The notes beneath the pieces were generated by a model. It was not told where the DNA came from and did not search any database. It saw only the letters and a program-made list of their open reading frames with translations. This document shows, in pieces, positions 13,785 to 15,516 of a DNA stretch of 15,516 nt (positions are counted from its first letter, which is position 1; the number at the start of each line of letters is the position of its first letter). The position numbers and the translations under genes are program-made. This DNA is from Desulforudis sp. (GTDB taxonomy: Bacteria > Bacillota > Desulfotomaculia > Desulfotomaculales > Desulforudaceae): contig JACUUW010000022.1 in assembly GCA_014859075.1 (NCBI GenBank), positions 1 through 15,516 on the forward strand. Direction: 5' to 3'.

Positions 13785-13849
13785 ACGGTGCCAGGCACTA
13801 ACTTATTAACTTATTCAGGGGCAGACTGCAACCGGGGCCAGGCACTGAC
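13785..13849. repeat. REP-like repeat pair in the coaX-dusB gap
   Basis: Two 18-base units, 13785-13802 and 13832-13849, agree at 15 of 18 positions and share GCCAGGCACT; the first contains the palindrome GTGCCAGGCAC. Between them, AACTTATT occurs twice in tandem (about 13801-13816). Similar GTGCCAGGCAC-type motifs are common as dispersed intergenic repeats in bacterial genomes, so this may be one copy of a genome-wide family. No transposase is nearby. Confidence 0.55.
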
Positions 13850-13912
13850 TCACTGCCAACCACTGTGGAGCACCCGCATCGCGGTTCTAAGGCACGCAAG
13901 GGGGCAAACCTG

Positions 13913-14896
13913 TTGACGTTTAAGATTGGCGGGGTCACATTGGCCAACCGGGTGTTCGCGGCCCCAATGGCCGGGATCACCGACCGGGCCTTCCGGGAAT
14001 TGGCCCGGGAGATGGGCTGCGGCTTGACCTGTACCGAGATGATCTCATCCCAGGCTTTGATGCACGGAAGCCGTAGGACCGCCCAAATCCTGGACATCGC
14101 CGGGGAGTATCCCATCAGTGTGCAGATTTTTGGTTCCAACCCCGGAATTCTGGCCCGCGCGGCCCAACTGGTCGTTGAAGCGGGTGCGGATCTGGTGGAT
14201 ATCAACATGGGCTGTCCAACGCCCAAGATTGTGAAGACGGGTGAAGGCGCGGCGTTGATGCGTGACCCCCGGCGGGCCGGTGATATTGTCGCGGCTGTGG
14301 TGGCCGCCGTGCCGGTGCCGGTGACGGTTAAAATGCGCAGGGGCTGGGACGCGGGTTACCCTGACGCCGTTGAACTGGCACGGGTGGCGGAGGAAGCCGG
14401 GGCGGCGGCTGTAACGTTACACGGCCGTTTCCGCTCCGAGTTTTACGGTGGGAAGGCCGACTGGAACATCATTCGGGCTGTAAAACAGGCGGTAAATGTT
14501 CCGGTGATCGGTAACGGCGATGTCCGCAGTGGGCCGGACGCGGTCCGGATGCTGGCCGACACCGGGTGTGACGCCGTAATGGTCGGCCGGGCGGCCCGCG
14601 GCAACCCCTGGATTTTTCGGGAGATACTGGACTACGTCGAGACCGGCGAAGAACTCCGGCCCCCGACCCCGGAGGAACGGGTGACAATGGCGTTGCGCCA
14701 TTTCGACCTGTTGGTCCGGTACAAGGGCGAAGCCAGGGCGGTGCTGGAGATGCGCAAGTACCTGGCCTGGTACACCCGGGGGTTGCACGGGGCGGCGCGG
14801 CTTAGGGAACGTCTGCACGCGGCCGATTCGGCGGCGGTGGTGCGCGCCCTGGCGGCGAGTATTTCGGCCGCCAGCCGGCAAGAACAAGGTTTCTAG
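13913..14896 (+). CDS. dusB: tRNA-dihydrouridine synthase
   Basis: A 327-residue FMN enzyme reducing specific uridines in tRNA to dihydrouridine. The TIM barrel shows FAAPMAGITDRAFR (15-28), DINMGCPTPKIV with the catalytic cysteine C101, VKMRRGWD, TLHGR (flavin/tRNA contact), NGDVRSG and VGRAARGNPW, then a helical C-terminal tRNA-binding domain. The frame is open to a GTG-like codon at 13865, but AAGGGGG (13898-13904) places the start at the TTG at 13913 with 8-base spacing, giving MTFKIGGVTL as in the family. It follows birA-coaX in an order I recall from clostridial genomes, though here the REP-like gap separates it. The dusB subfamily is assigned by overall likeness. Confidence 0.93.
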   Translation: MTFKIGGVTLANRVFAAPMAGITDRAFRELAREMGCGLTCTEMISSQALMHGSRRTAQILDIAGEYPISVQIFGSNPGILARAAQLVVEAGADLVDINMGCPTPKIVKTGEGAALMRDPRRAGDIVAAVVAAVPVPVTVKMRRGWDAGYPDAVELARVAEEAGAAAVTLHGRFRSEFYGGKADWNIIRAVKQAVNVPVIGNGDVRSGPDAVRMLADTGCDAVMVGRAARGNPWIFREILDYVETGEELRPPTPEERVTMALRHFDLLVRYKGEARAVLEMRKYLAWYTRGLHGAARLRERLHAADSAAVVRALAASISAASRQEQGF

Positions 14897-14923
14897 CAAA
14901 GTTTGTCTAAGGAACATAGCATC

Positions 14924-15516
14924 ATGATGATTACCGTCTGGTTGTTACTGGGGAGCGGTCTGGTGCTGTTGCTGGCCGGGGCGGAGTGGCTCGTACGCGG
15001 GGGCAGCCGCCTGGCGGTGGCCTTGGGCGTCTCCCCGCTGATCATCGGCTTGACCATCGTGGCTTTCGGCACCTCGGCGCCGGAACTGGCCACCAGCATG
15101 TTCGCCGCCTACCACGGGCGCGGTGATATCGCTCTGGGCAACGTGGTGGGCAGCAACATCGCCAATATCGGGCTGGTACTCGGGCTGGCCGGACTGTTCG
15201 GGCCGATCAGGGTGCAGAACTCCCTGAACGACCGGCTGATTCCGTTTCTGCTGATTATTTCCATGACACTATGGTTTTTCGGTCGTTCGCTGGAAATCTC
15301 GAGGATTGAGGGGCTGGTCTATCTCGGCCTTTTTGCCGGGTACATCTGGTACTGTCTGAAAGTGCCTGTTGCGCGTACCGGTAAGAAACAGGTTTCCGGC
15401 CGGTTGTCGCCGGGCGCTGACGCCGCTTCTGATCCCGGCACCGGCGTTTCCGTGCTTAAGCAGGTTTTGCTGTTGGCCGCGGGCCTGGTGATGCTGGGCG
15501 CCGGTGCCGAACTGCT
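14924..15516 (+). CDS. CaCA-family sodium/calcium exchanger, N-terminal part
   Basis: The first 197 residues of a polytopic antiporter, cut by the window end. The first alpha repeat is complete: GVSPLIIGLTIVAFGTSAPELATSM (about 35-59), then DIALGNVVGSNIANIG (68-83), with the ion-binding acidic residue in SAPELATS. At least four hydrophobic helices precede a hydrophilic loop (about 150-175), and the last residues (LLLAAGLVMLGAGAEL) begin the second repeat half. It resembles YrbG-like exchangers, which move Ca2+ (or K+) outward against Na+ or H+. The ATG at 14924 follows TAAGGAA (14908-14914) at 9 bases; the ATG at 14927 is less well spaced. It lies 27 bases after dusB on the same strand and may be cotranscribed. 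Confidence 0.92.
   Translation, partial: MMITVWLLLGSGLVLLLAGAEWLVRGGSRLAVALGVSPLIIGLTIVAFGTSAPELATSMFAAYHGRGDIALGNVVGSNIANIGLVLGLAGLFGPIRVQNSLNDRLIPFLLIISMTLWFFGRSLEISRIEGLVYLGLFAGYIWYCLKVPVARTGKKQVSGRLSPGADAASDPGTGVSVLKQVLLLAAGLVMLGAGAEL

Noticed and set aside
1..15516. CRISPR arrays, tRNA or rRNA genes, insertion sequences, prophage genes
   Set aside because: None seen on reading: no regularly spaced repeats, no transposase or integrase motifs, and coding genes account for nearly all of the window.

Overview
The window is a GC-rich (by eye about 60%) bacterial chromosome segment of mostly short-spaced housekeeping genes. Several things point to a Gram-positive anaerobe of the Clostridia, resembling the Desulfotomaculum/Desulforudis/Moorella type: strong purine-rich ribosome binding sites, heavy use of GTG and TTG starts, an anaerobic formate dehydrogenase followed by a formate channel, anaerobe-type NAD synthesis genes, and the order birA-coaX-dusB. 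This taxonomic placement is inference from gene content and style, not a database match.

Layout. (1) 1-1767, plus strand: the 3' end of a formate dehydrogenase catalytic subunit, an FNT-family formate channel, and a small two-helix membrane protein with an OB-like domain. A large, probably bidirectional terminator follows at 1892-1948. (2) 2069-4372: a family 2 glycosyltransferase with an extra C-terminal Rossmann-like domain (minus), a divergent sirtuin (plus), and a convergent pyrimidine-dimer glycosylase of the T4 endonuclease V family (minus). (3) 4402-7693, plus: a leader with mutually exclusive antiterminator and terminator pairings, then a DUF2520/Rossmann protein, panB, a possible 26-residue microORF, panC and panD. 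This gives pantothenate synthesis if the DUF2520 protein supplies ketopantoate reductase activity. (4) 7728-11373, plus: a strong sigma-A-like promoter followed by nadA, nadB and nadC, the complete route from aspartate to nicotinate mononucleotide. (5) 11345-11809, minus: a GreA/GreB C-terminal-domain protein whose 3' end overlaps nadC. (6) 12004-14896, plus: birA (biotin ligase/repressor), coaX (type III pantothenate kinase) and dusB (tRNA dihydrouridine synthase), with a REP-like repeat pair between coaX and dusB. (7) 14924-end, plus: the first half of a CaCA-family sodium/calcium exchanger.

How the genes fit together. The core is a cofactor neighbourhood: pan genes make pantothenate, CoaX phosphorylates it into the CoA pathway, nadABC make NAD precursors, and BirA attaches biotin. 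The formate dehydrogenase and channel at the left edge belong to anaerobic formate metabolism. No CRISPR array, prophage, transposase, tRNA or rRNA is visible. The most interesting signals are regulatory (the pan leader) and structural oddities within familiar genes (BirA insertion, atypical Gre protein, glycosyltransferase fusion, membrane OB protein, microORF). I did not find a convincing new multi-gene system.
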